From contig PWGE01000294.1 of NCBI GenBank assembly GCA_003554345.1, positions 1 through 8,529 on the forward strand: 8,529 nucleotides of DNA. The letters are read 5' to 3'. A model generated the notes under the pieces. That model searched no databases and had not been told where the DNA came from. It was given only the letters and a program-made list of their open reading frames with translations. Each line of letters starts with the position of its first letter. The stretch's first letter is position 1. This stretch comes from T1SED10-198M sp003554345 [NCBI: Candidatus Sumerlaeota bacterium] (GTDB taxonomy: Bacteria > Sumerlaeota > T1SED10-198M). The position numbers and the translations under genes are program-made. Positions 1 to 5,242 of this stretch are shown piece after piece.

Positions 1-198
1 ATTGATGTATTAACAGGTCACTCGGGGAGTGTTCGGTCAGTCAATATGCTTAAAACAGAGGATAAAGTATTACTTGCAAGCGGTTCATTTGATAATGACA
101 TAAGATTATTTAAACTAATGGACATTGAAGTCATCATAGCTCTGACTGGCGGTTACGGCGGTGTTCGTGCAGGATACCGTGGGTTGTTTGGTTACTAA
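1..198 (+). CDS. WD40-repeat protein, C-terminal end only (5' partial)
   Basis: Frame 1 is open from the first base to a TAA at 196-198, giving 65 residues of a protein whose start lies upstream. Residues about 5-39 read as one WD40 blade: LTGHSGSVRSV supplies the GH dipeptide and first strand, and LLASGSFDNDIRLFKL supplies the 'laSGs.D..irlW' end, with Phe in place of the usual Trp. A Gly/Tyr-rich tail (GGYGGVRAGYRGLFGY) follows to the stop. WD40 blades build beta-propellers that act as protein-binding platforms. The next gene starts 30 bases later on the same strand with a strong ribosome binding site, so this gene appears to belong to the phage operon, where the region between portal and protease would be expected. 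Its role is unknown; a virion surface or head accessory protein is a guess. With one blade visible, the repeat number cannot be known. Confidence 0.7.
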   Translation: MDVLTGHSGSVRSVNMLKTEDKVLLASGSFDNDIRLFKLMDIEVIIALTGGYGGVRAGYRGLFGY

Positions 199-228
199 TA
201 GGAGTTTATCAAGAGGAGGTGAAAGTGC

Positions 229-747
229 ATGACAGACCAGATTAGAGTTCCGAAGAAGATTGGACACGCAGAAGGTGGGGGCAACTTGCCGAAACTGGAC
301 GACATCTTGGGCAACTTGGCAGACGGGCTGAAAGAGATTTATGATGAAATTGACGACCTTAACCCAGCGAAAAGACCTCTTATTAATTCCAGCGACGAAT
401 ATATCAACGTAAAAGAAACTACTCCCGAAGATGGCGCAGAGGACGTAACTAAAGGCGACAATATTGAAGTTACTTTTGACAGGGAAGTTCAGTTTGCGGT
501 GAGCGAAGGCGAAACTGAGAGCGCAGTTAAGATTTATGATGATGATGACGAATCGGAGCATACTGTAGATGATGTGAACATTGTTGAGGTCAGTGATGAA
601 GCTGTGAAGTTGCAAATCGTTCCTGACGGCGACCTTAGCTCGAACTCCAATCACACCGTTACTATACCAACGGACGCTGTGGTTGGGAAGGAGGACAAGT
701 TGGGCTTGAAAGAGGATTACAAGTTCAGCTTTAAAACTGGTGATTAA
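229..747 (+). CDS. Small structural protein with predicted Ig-like (Big_5/SbsA-like) domain
   Basis: A 172-residue acidic protein. The ATG at 229 follows AGGAGGT (214-220) by 8 bases, so the start is secure. Residues 1-50 contain an amphipathic helix-like stretch (about 20-45, LPKLDDILGNLADGLKEIYD). Residues about 63-170 fit the Big_5 bacterial Ig-like pattern: TTPEDGAEDVTKGDNIEVTF at the start, then an alternating strand pattern, NHTVTIPTDAVVGKEDKLGL near the end, and a closing YKFSFKTG strand. An Asp/Glu run (DDDDESE, about 104-110) lies in a loop. In phages such Ig-like folds often decorate capsids or tails and bind weakly to surfaces. There is no signal peptide or membrane segment. It sits between the WD40 gene and the protease, a position compatible with a head accessory or decoration protein. 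The domain call is by eye; the function is inferred. Confidence 0.7.
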   Translation: MTDQIRVPKKIGHAEGGGNLPKLDDILGNLADGLKEIYDEIDDLNPAKRPLINSSDEYINVKETTPEDGAEDVTKGDNIEVTFDREVQFAVSEGETESAVKIYDDDDESEHTVDDVNIVEVSDEAVKLQIVPDGDLSSNSNHTVTIPTDAVVGKEDKLGLKEDYKFSFKTGD

Positions 748-788
748 AGATAATCATTGGCAATCGTCTTTAGAAGGGAGGGGATAGA

Positions 789-2222
789 ATGCCAGAGCGC
801 CTTGATAAAGGTTCGCTTGATAAAGTGTTGGAGAAGGTTCGCAATGCTGCTGAGAAGAAATTAGGCAGACCTTTGGAAGAAGACGAAGCTCCAACTCCTA
901 CTTGGATAGAGAGGGTCTTTCCTGATGCTGTGATAATGTCATGTTGTAACGGAGAAGACCAAGACGTTTACGAAGTTCCATATACTATGCTCAACAATGA
1001 AGTTGTATTCGGAACACCGCAGGAAGTTGAGAAGGCTTATGTTGAGAAGAAGGCATTTAAGCATTTCGGACCCGAAGTATCCGGCCCTATAGTGATGAAG
1101 GACGAAGAACAGCAAATCGCTTATTCTGCTGTTTTAGTTCCGGGTGAGAAAGACAAAGACGGAGAAGCGGTTTCCAAATCGCAAATAGAAAGGGCTTGTC
1201 ATGAGTTCCTTGAGAATTACCAAAATATAGACCTTGAACACTCATTGAACAACGTGGCTACGCCTGTGGAGAACTACTTATTACCGCAAGAGATGTCGGT
1301 TAAAGGCATAGATGGAACGGAGATGGTTCTTCCCAAAGGCACTTGGATTCTTGGGAGCAAGGTTCAAGATGATGCAACTTGGGAAGCCGTCAAGAACGGT
1401 GAGCTTACAGGACATTCTGTTATGGGAGTTCGCCGCAACAATCTCGAAATAGCTACCAAGAACGGAGATTCTAGTATCGCTTTGAAGAAGACGCTTCTGA
1501 ATGACCTCGGAGATGATTGGGTACCCGCCGCGGTTTCTATGGTAGCGAACCCTGCTGTTCCCAAAGCAAAGTTCTTCGCTTTAAAATCTGAACATAGTCC
1601 ATCAACGGATAACCCCAAAGACCCTGCCTTGATTAATGAGGTAGAAAAACAGGATAACGCCAAGAAGGGCTTGGGTCAGAGAATCGCTGAAGCGTTGGGC
1701 TTCGGTGGTGAAAGCAAAGATACTTCTGTCAAAGAAGGTCGTGCCTTATCTGCCGAAAACGCCGAAAAACTTCAATGGGCAGAAGCGTTGCTCAAAGAAA
1801 TTTTAAGGCAAGCAGGAGTCGAAGAAGCTAGCTTGGAATCTTTGGAGCTTGGAGAGAAAAGCGAGAAAGGCGAGAAAGGAGGTCAAGAAGAAATGACCAA
1901 TGAAGAACTGCAACAAGCAGTAAAGCAAGCAATTCAGCCGTTGGAAGAAAGGTTGGAGAGCTTGGAGAATAGTTTGAAGTCGGAAGAGGAAGAAGCTGAA
2001 GAAACTCAAACCGAAGATGCTGATTCCGAAGATACTGAAGATACCGAAGATGAAGGTTCTGCCCTTGAGCAGAAAATAAATGACTTGTATGAGGAAGTTT
2101 CCAACCTTGCAGGTCAGAAGAACACAGCTTCCAAGTCCATCAAAGGTCAGGACGGAGAACAACCTCCTGAGCGAAAAGGGCCGAGTGGTCGTGATGGGTT
2201 TGGTCGTAAGGTAAGAAGTTAA
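789..2222 (+). CDS. XkdF-type prohead protease with C-terminal scaffold region
   Basis: A 477-residue protein; the ATG at 789 follows GGGAGGGG (776-783). Residues about 35-88 form an N-terminal module (WIERVFPDAVIM, YEVPYTMLNNEVVFGTP). Residues about 110-266 match the XkdF/Peptidase_S78_2 serine protease family: AYSAVLVPGEKDKDGEAVSK, IDLEHSLNN, LPKGTWILGSKV, GELTGHSVMGV and VSMVANPAVPKAKFFALK. His151 and Ser210 are the likely catalytic pair by analogy with HK97-like prohead proteases. Family members such as XkdF are considerably shorter. The extra C-terminal part (about 325-477) is Glu/Leu-rich, coiled-coil-like, carries an EDTEDTEDE tract and ends in a basic tail, as expected for a scaffold. 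The protease would cleave scaffold and perhaps the capsid N-terminus during head maturation. The capsid gene follows 35 bases later. Confidence 0.88.
   Translation: MPERLDKGSLDKVLEKVRNAAEKKLGRPLEEDEAPTPTWIERVFPDAVIMSCCNGEDQDVYEVPYTMLNNEVVFGTPQEVEKAYVEKKAFKHFGPEVSGPIVMKDEEQQIAYSAVLVPGEKDKDGEAVSKSQIERACHEFLENYQNIDLEHSLNNVATPVENYLLPQEMSVKGIDGTEMVLPKGTWILGSKVQDDATWEAVKNGELTGHSVMGVRRNNLEIATKNGDSSIALKKTLLNDLGDDWVPAAVSMVANPAVPKAKFFALKSEHSPSTDNPKDPALINEVEKQDNAKKGLGQRIAEALGFGGESKDTSVKEGRALSAENAEKLQWAEALLKEILRQAGVEEASLESLELGEKSEKGEKGGQEEMTNEELQQAVKQAIQPLEERLESLENSLKSEEEEAEETQTEDADSEDTEDTEDEGSALEQKINDLYEEVSNLAGQKNTASKSIKGQDGEQPPERKGPSGRDGFGRKVRS
1854..1880 (+). repeat. Three 9-bp direct repeats at the protease/scaffold hinge
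   Basis: GAGAAAAGC, GAGAAAGGC and GAGAAAGGA follow one another in frame and encode EKS-EKG-EKG. The third copy plus the next codon (GGT) creates the internal Shine-Dalgarno sequence. At protein level this is a flexible charged linker between protease and scaffold parts. Confidence 0.6.
1875..1883 (+). promoter_or_regulatory. Internal Shine-Dalgarno for nested scaffold start
   Basis: AAAGGAGGT lies inside the protease reading frame, in codons for a Lys-Gly-Gly linker, 9 bases before an in-frame ATG at 1893. It is as strong as the sites serving real starts at 229 and 3277. Confidence 0.7.
1893..2222 (+). CDS. Nested in-frame scaffold protein (internal start within protease gene)
   Basis: Codon 369 of the protease gene is ATG (1893-1895), preceded by AAAGGAGGT at 1875-1883, a nearly perfect Shine-Dalgarno sequence 9 bases upstream. 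Initiation here would give a 109-residue protein identical to the C-terminus of the protease fusion. It has heptad-like Glu/Leu/Lys segments (EELQQAVKQAIQPLEERLES and LEQKINDLYEEVSNLAGQ), a central acidic stretch, and a basic C-terminal tail (residues PPERKGPSGRDGFGRKVRS). Acidic coiled coil plus basic tail is the classic form of phage scaffolds, where the tail binds capsid protein. The arrangement parallels lambda, where the Nu3 scaffold is made from an internal in-frame start in the C protease gene. The RBS and frame are seen directly; production and role are inferred. Confidence 0.68.
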   Translation: MTNEELQQAVKQAIQPLEERLESLENSLKSEEEEAEETQTEDADSEDTEDTEDEGSALEQKINDLYEEVSNLAGQKNTASKSIKGQDGEQPPERKGPSGRDGFGRKVRS

Positions 2223-2257
2223 ACTTTATTAATGAATGAAAGGAGAGGGGAATAAAT

Positions 2258-3250
2258 ATGTCTACCGAAAAAATATTAGCTAAACTTGATAGTGCTTTCA
2301 AAAGCATTGTCGATGTAAGCGAACTTAATGAAGGCATTTTGCAAACCGCTAAGTTTGATGCTTTTGTTGATGCAATGCAGAAGCGTACCAGGGTTATTCC
2401 TGATGCTCGCTTCTTGGAAATGGAAGCCCACAAACAGGAGGTTGACCGCGTTGGGTTTGTGGATAGGGTGCTGTCGAAAGGTATTAAAGATGATGGTTCA
2501 ACGGAGGGAAGCGATTCGTGGAAGAATCCTACCATTAACTCCAATAAGCTGATTGCCCAAGAACTTCGCGGGCAGGTTGCTTTGACCGATAGGGCACTTC
2601 GGCGCAATATTGAACGGGGTGACTTTGAAGACCATCTCGTAAACCTCTTTGGCGAGGCAGCAGGTCGCGACTTCGAGGAATGGGCTATACTGGCTAACGA
2701 GGACGACTTGACTGAGGCAGGTATTCTGGAAATGACTGACGGTTGGGCAAAGCTCGCAGGTAATCATGTATTCGGACAGGGCTCAAATAGCTTTGACCCA
2801 GATAACCCCGAAGAAATCTTTGACGCTTTGCTTGATGCAGTTGGGAAAGAATATCTCGTTGACCGTAGTGAATGGCGCTTCTATGTGCCTTATGAAGTTG
2901 AGGACGGTTATCGTGACAGCCTCAAAGCTCGTGGAACAGCACTCGGTGATACTGCTCAAACTACCGCAGACCAGCTTGTTTACAAAGGAATCCCAGTCGT
3001 ATATGTTCCATTGATTGACCGTTCCAAACAACCTGACGAGACGGGAACTGAACAAGGTGTTGGTCGTATTGCCATGCTTCAACACCCCGATAACATGGTC
3101 TGGGGCGTATTCCATGAGGTTAACATTGAACGCTATCGTAATGCCCAAGAACGGAGAACCGAGTTCTATCTGACTATTGAGTGTGATGCGCATTACGAAG
3201 ATGAAGATGGCGCAGCTACCGCGTTCTTGGACAAAGAAAGCGTTTCGTAA
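2258..3250 (+). CDS. Major capsid protein (HK97 fold)
   Basis: A 330-residue protein directly after the protease/scaffold gene, the standard position for the phage major capsid protein. The ATG at 2258 has an AAAGGAGAGGGG purine tract at 2239-2250. The N-terminus (about 1-50) is helical and may serve as an assembly arm. Residues about 75-110 (SDSWKNPTINSNKLIAQELR, then GQVALTDRALRRNIERG) resemble the N-arm/E-loop-to-spine region of XkdG-like capsids. The C-terminal half has typical A- and P-domain strings: WRFYVPYEVEDGYRD, KGIPVVYVPLIDR, IAMLQHPDNMVWGVFHEVNI and a final strand RTEFYLTIECDAHYEDEDGA. Hundreds of copies would form the icosahedral shell. The fold assignment rests on context and pattern and is not proven here; whether the N-terminus is cleaved cannot be told. 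Acidic composition matches the neighbours. Confidence 0.88.
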   Translation: MSTEKILAKLDSAFKSIVDVSELNEGILQTAKFDAFVDAMQKRTRVIPDARFLEMEAHKQEVDRVGFVDRVLSKGIKDDGSTEGSDSWKNPTINSNKLIAQELRGQVALTDRALRRNIERGDFEDHLVNLFGEAAGRDFEEWAILANEDDLTEAGILEMTDGWAKLAGNHVFGQGSNSFDPDNPEEIFDALLDAVGKEYLVDRSEWRFYVPYEVEDGYRDSLKARGTALGDTAQTTADQLVYKGIPVVYVPLIDRSKQPDETGTEQGVGRIAMLQHPDNMVWGVFHEVNIERYRNAQERRTEFYLTIECDAHYEDEDGAATAFLDKESVS

Positions 3251-3260
3251 ACTGTTAGCC

Positions 3261-3269
3261 AAAGGAGGT
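3261..3269 (+). promoter_or_regulatory. Shine-Dalgarno that fixes a TTG start
   Basis: AAAGGAGGT lies 7 bases before TTG at 3277. The next in-frame Met codon is 34 codons further on, inside the conserved N-terminal module, so the TTG is the start of the first zinc-finger gene. Confidence 0.8.
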
Positions 3270-3276
3270 TAGTCAG

Positions 3277-3579
3277 TTGCTATCAGGTGAAGTTTACAAC
3301 AAATCGAATAATAACGTTAGCGCGGGGGGACGTATATTCCCTCCGCGCCAAACCATAACTGTTACCTTGTCGGACAAAATGTGGCGAGAAGTGCGAGGCA
3401 AGCGGAAACTGGAAGTCGTATCTTCAGACCACTTGGAAGTCTTTGGAGTTGAACCTGAAGAATCAAACAAAGTTGAAAACGAAGAAGTTTCCTGCCCGTA
3501 CTGTAATGAATATTCTGGAACAACTCAAAGAGGTCTTACCATGCACATTAGGAACAAGCATCCTGACAAGGTTGAATAG
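3277..3579 (+). CDS. Head-region protein with C-terminal C2H2 zinc finger, copy 1
   Basis: A 100-residue protein starting at TTG. Residues about 4-50 form a small beta-rich module (GEVYNKSNNNVSAGGRIFPP ... KLEVVSS). Residues 60-72 are an acidic linker. Residues 73-95 are a C2H2 finger: Cys73 and Cys76 (CPYC), then 13 residues to His90 and four to His95 (HIRNKH), one residue longer between the pairs than the classical spacing. The next gene encodes a paralog with the same layout. In skin-type elements the gene between capsid and connector is YqbF, whose small N-terminal domain is followed by a HeH/LEM segment; here a zinc finger takes that C-terminal position. Possible roles are binding packaged DNA, capsid decoration or holding a protein partner; none is demonstrated. 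Classical-style C2H2 fingers are uncommon in bacterial genomes outside the Ros/MucR group. Confidence 0.82.
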   Translation: MLSGEVYNKSNNNVSAGGRIFPPRQTITVTLSDKMWREVRGKRKLEVVSSDHLEVFGVEPEESNKVENEEVSCPYCNEYSGTTQRGLTMHIRNKHPDKVE

Positions 3580-3590
3580 GGGAATTAACC

Positions 3591-3845
3591 ATGAAAACTA
3601 AGGTTAAAAATTTAAGCAAAAACCCTATATTCGTATCGGATAGGATAGTTCCGCCTGAGTCGGTTCGAGTGTTGAATATCAGCGAGCAACAGGCGAAAGA
3701 TAACAACCTTGTTGTTCTTGGTAACAATGTTGAAAAAGTTGATGACAACTCCTGTCAGTTTTGTGGTAAATCCTTTAAAAGTCCAGCGGGGTTAGCTTCG
3801 CATATTAGGTTTAAACACCCAAAGGAGAGTGAGAGCGATGAGTGA
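3591..3845 (+). CDS. Head-region protein with C-terminal C2H2 zinc finger, copy 2
   Basis: An 84-residue protein; the ATG at 3591 follows AGGGGA (3578-3583), which overlaps the stop of copy 1. Residues 3-45 match the N-terminal module of copy 1 (TKVKNLSKNPIFVSDRIVPP ... NNLVVLG; shared N.S.N, RI.PP and a closing hydrophobic strand). Residues 55-76 are a textbook finger: CQFC (Cys55, Cys58), Phe in the expected core position (GKSF), Leu68 before the first His, His71 and His76, with 12 residues between the pairs and the HIRxKHP ending shared with copy 1. The linker is shorter than in copy 1 and the tail is acidic (ESESDE). The pair looks like an old tandem duplication, well diverged at DNA level. 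Its 3' end overlaps the connector gene by 8 bases. Function unknown; a head accessory or DNA-contacting role is inferred from position. Confidence 0.82.
   Translation: MKTKVKNLSKNPIFVSDRIVPPESVRVLNISEQQAKDNNLVVLGNNVEKVDDNSCQFCGKSFKSPAGLASHIRFKHPKESESDE
3821..3827 (+). promoter_or_regulatory. Shine-Dalgarno choosing the connector start
   Basis: AAAGGAG is 10 bases before ATG at 3838. An in-frame GTG at 3829 is only 1 base downstream and could not be used with this site, so ATG 3838 is preferred. Confidence 0.7.
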
Positions 3846-4260
3846 AAACAACGAACAATATTATAGCTCTCCTGAAACCGTCATAAATTATACAGGCGTT
3901 CACCCTGAAGATTTGGGGCTTGACGACCAAGCTGAACTGGAAGATACGATTCGAGGTTGGCTGGTTGACATCAAAGATTTGATTGACCAAGACCGCAATC
4001 GTGATTTCCACAAAGAAGTAGAAAATGGTCGTTGGGAGAAAGTTCCGCCTGCCATTGATTCTATTGCCTTGAAAATGGCTTCCAATATGGTTGCCCAAGC
4101 AATAACGAGGCGCGATACTCCAATCATCAAAATAGGTGAATACGCTGTTAGGATGGTTGAGGATAAAGTTTTTACCTCAAATATAAAAGACGAGTTGAAA
4201 CGGTTTCCCTATAAGCCCGAAATATCTTTCGTTATTCCGAAGGAAAGCGAGGGAGAATAA
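3838..4260 (+). CDS. Head-tail connector (gp6/YqbG-like adaptor)
   Basis: A 140-residue acidic protein. ATG 3838 is chosen over an in-frame GTG at 3829 because of the Shine-Dalgarno position. The N-terminal string YYSSPETVINYTGVHPEDLG, followed by an acidic helix and WLVDIKDLIDQDRNRDF, is the usual opening of the phage connector family (Phage_connect_1/YqbG type): 'tpedv..ytg', an amphipathic helix, then a tryptophan-containing helix ending in 'R.F'. The middle (PPAIDSIALKMASNMVAQAI) is a further helix. In related virions such proteins form a ring under the portal and extend the DNA channel. The gene lies after the capsid block and starts within the end of the second zinc-finger gene. It ends in a TAATG overlap with the gp10-like gene. 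Confidence 0.78.
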   Translation: MSENNEQYYSSPETVINYTGVHPEDLGLDDQAELEDTIRGWLVDIKDLIDQDRNRDFHKEVENGRWEKVPPAIDSIALKMASNMVAQAITRRDTPIIKIGEYAVRMVEDKVFTSNIKDELKRFPYKPEISFVIPKESEGE

Positions 4261-4775
4261 TGGACTTTCAGTTTGAATATAACATGGAAGGCGTTGAAAA
4301 GTTAACCGAACAAGGGCTGAACGCTGCCAAGCGAGCACTCGAATTGGCGGCGGAGGAAGTTTGGGGCAACTTACGCCGTTATTCTCCTGTCGATACTGGA
4401 AGGTTGTCGGGTAGCTGGGCTTTAAACCGCAGGGGTGATTTTGAACACGTCATATCAACTGATGTGGAATATGCCGAAGCTCAACAAACTGGCGTCGAAG
4501 GCCCGATAAAGCCAACATCAGCTTCATGTTTAAAGTTTTACTGGGATGTTGTTGGCAACATGACAGTTTGGAAAGGTGATTTAGGTTCTGCCCAAGAAAT
4601 GGCGAGCTTTGCAAGCTGGGCTAAGTCACTGGGCTTCACGCCGATATTCGCATGGCCTCAAGGATTTCCACCGCACAAGCCAGACGGTTCAACGCCTTAC
4701 GTGGATTACTGCATAGACCGAGCCGAACAGCGAACCCAAGAGTTTGTTCAACGTGCCTTGAATGAGGTGATGTAA
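4260..4775 (+). CDS. HK97 gp10-like head-tail joining / tail completion protein
   Basis: A 171-residue protein. The signature SPVDTGRLSGSW (about residues 41-52) is the hallmark of the HK97-gp10_like family, followed by EYAEAQQTGVEGPIKPTSAS, the usual 'YA...E.G' stretch. The C-terminus has the family's 'g.PYv..AidrA' ending (DGSTPYVDYCIDRAEQR). Between them is a longer loop than in short family members, including WKGDLGSAQEMASFASWAKS and FAWPQGFPPHKP. Proteins of this family act at the head-tail interface or in tail completion. The ATG overlaps the connector stop by one base (TAATG at 4258-4262), with a weak purine-rich site (AAGGAAAGCGAGGGAG) upstream, suggesting translational coupling. No separate stopper gene (YqbH position) lies between the connector and this gene. 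Confidence 0.85.
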   Translation: MDFQFEYNMEGVEKLTEQGLNAAKRALELAAEEVWGNLRRYSPVDTGRLSGSWALNRRGDFEHVISTDVEYAEAQQTGVEGPIKPTSASCLKFYWDVVGNMTVWKGDLGSAQEMASFASWAKSLGFTPIFAWPQGFPPHKPDGSTPYVDYCIDRAEQRTQEFVQRALNEVM

Positions 4776-5242
4776 TGTATTTAGATGAAGTGCTTGATGA
4801 AATCGAACAGGCTTATGTCAATGTAATTCAAGATGCGGTTGACAACTCTGGCGACCCTTATTTATCTCTGATTAAGCAAGTAATTCGTGGAGATAAGGTG
4901 AGAGGTCAACCCAGATTGCCCGCGCTTTGGATTTTCTCTGACGACCCCGAACAAACTCACGAGCCAACAACTCGGCGTGAAAAGTGGGTTATTCCAGTTC
5001 ACTTGGCAGTAGTTATAATGAACAGCGAAGACCCGCAAGCGGGATATCACGAAGCAACTGCCTTCGTATGTCGCGCTCGTTCTTTCATTTTGAAGAACAG
5101 TCGCACTTTGGGATTACGTGATTATGTTCAAGATACCGTATCGCAAAGGATAATTAAAGGTCGTCCTGAATTATCAGACGGTAAACGCCATGCCGCGACA
5201 GCGGTAATGCGAACTACATTTATTATTGAGGAGGGATTCTAA
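4775..5242 (+). CDS. Probable tail terminator protein
   Basis: A 155-residue protein of mixed alpha/beta pattern. It opens with a helix (MYLDEVLDEIEQAYVNVIQD), then RLPALWIFSDDPEQ, a long hydrophobic strand (WVIPVHLAVVIMN), a helix with AGYHEATAFVCRARSFI, and a final strand (ATAVMRTTFIIEEGF). This order and length are typical of tail terminators (lambda gpU-like / YqbJ position), which cap the tube polymer and bind the head connector. No unique signature residue proves it, so the call leans on position: after the gp10-like gene and before the tube gene. Start: ATG 4775 overlaps the previous stop (TAATG), with GAGGTGA at 4765-4771 upstream. The stop overlaps the tube gene's start in the same way. 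Confidence 0.68.
   Translation: MYLDEVLDEIEQAYVNVIQDAVDNSGDPYLSLIKQVIRGDKVRGQPRLPALWIFSDDPEQTHEPTTRREKWVIPVHLAVVIMNSEDPQAGYHEATAFVCRARSFILKNSRTLGLRDYVQDTVSQRIIKGRPELSDGKRHAATAVMRTTFIIEEGF

Noticed and set aside
475-510. TTGACA at 475 (and at 7129) as promoter -35 elements
   Set aside because: Neither has a recognisable -10 box at 16-18 bases, and both are inside coding sequence of an apparently continuous operon.
115-654. Long minus-strand open frame (179 codons) opposite the Ig-like gene
   Set aside because: Antisense shadow: low-complexity hydrophobic product, no ribosome binding site, and it lies opposite two well-supported + strand genes.
2223-2257. Possible terminator or promoter in the gap before the capsid gene
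   Set aside because: Only 35 bases, with no hairpin plus T-run and no paired promoter boxes; it holds just the ribosome binding site.
2140-2607. Minus-strand open frame (155 codons) spanning the protease/capsid junction
   Set aside because: It covers the ends of two convincing genes and the capsid ribosome binding site, and its product looks random.
3829-3840. GTG at 3829 as connector start
   Set aside because: It is 1 base from the AAAGGAG site; ATG 3838 has workable spacing.
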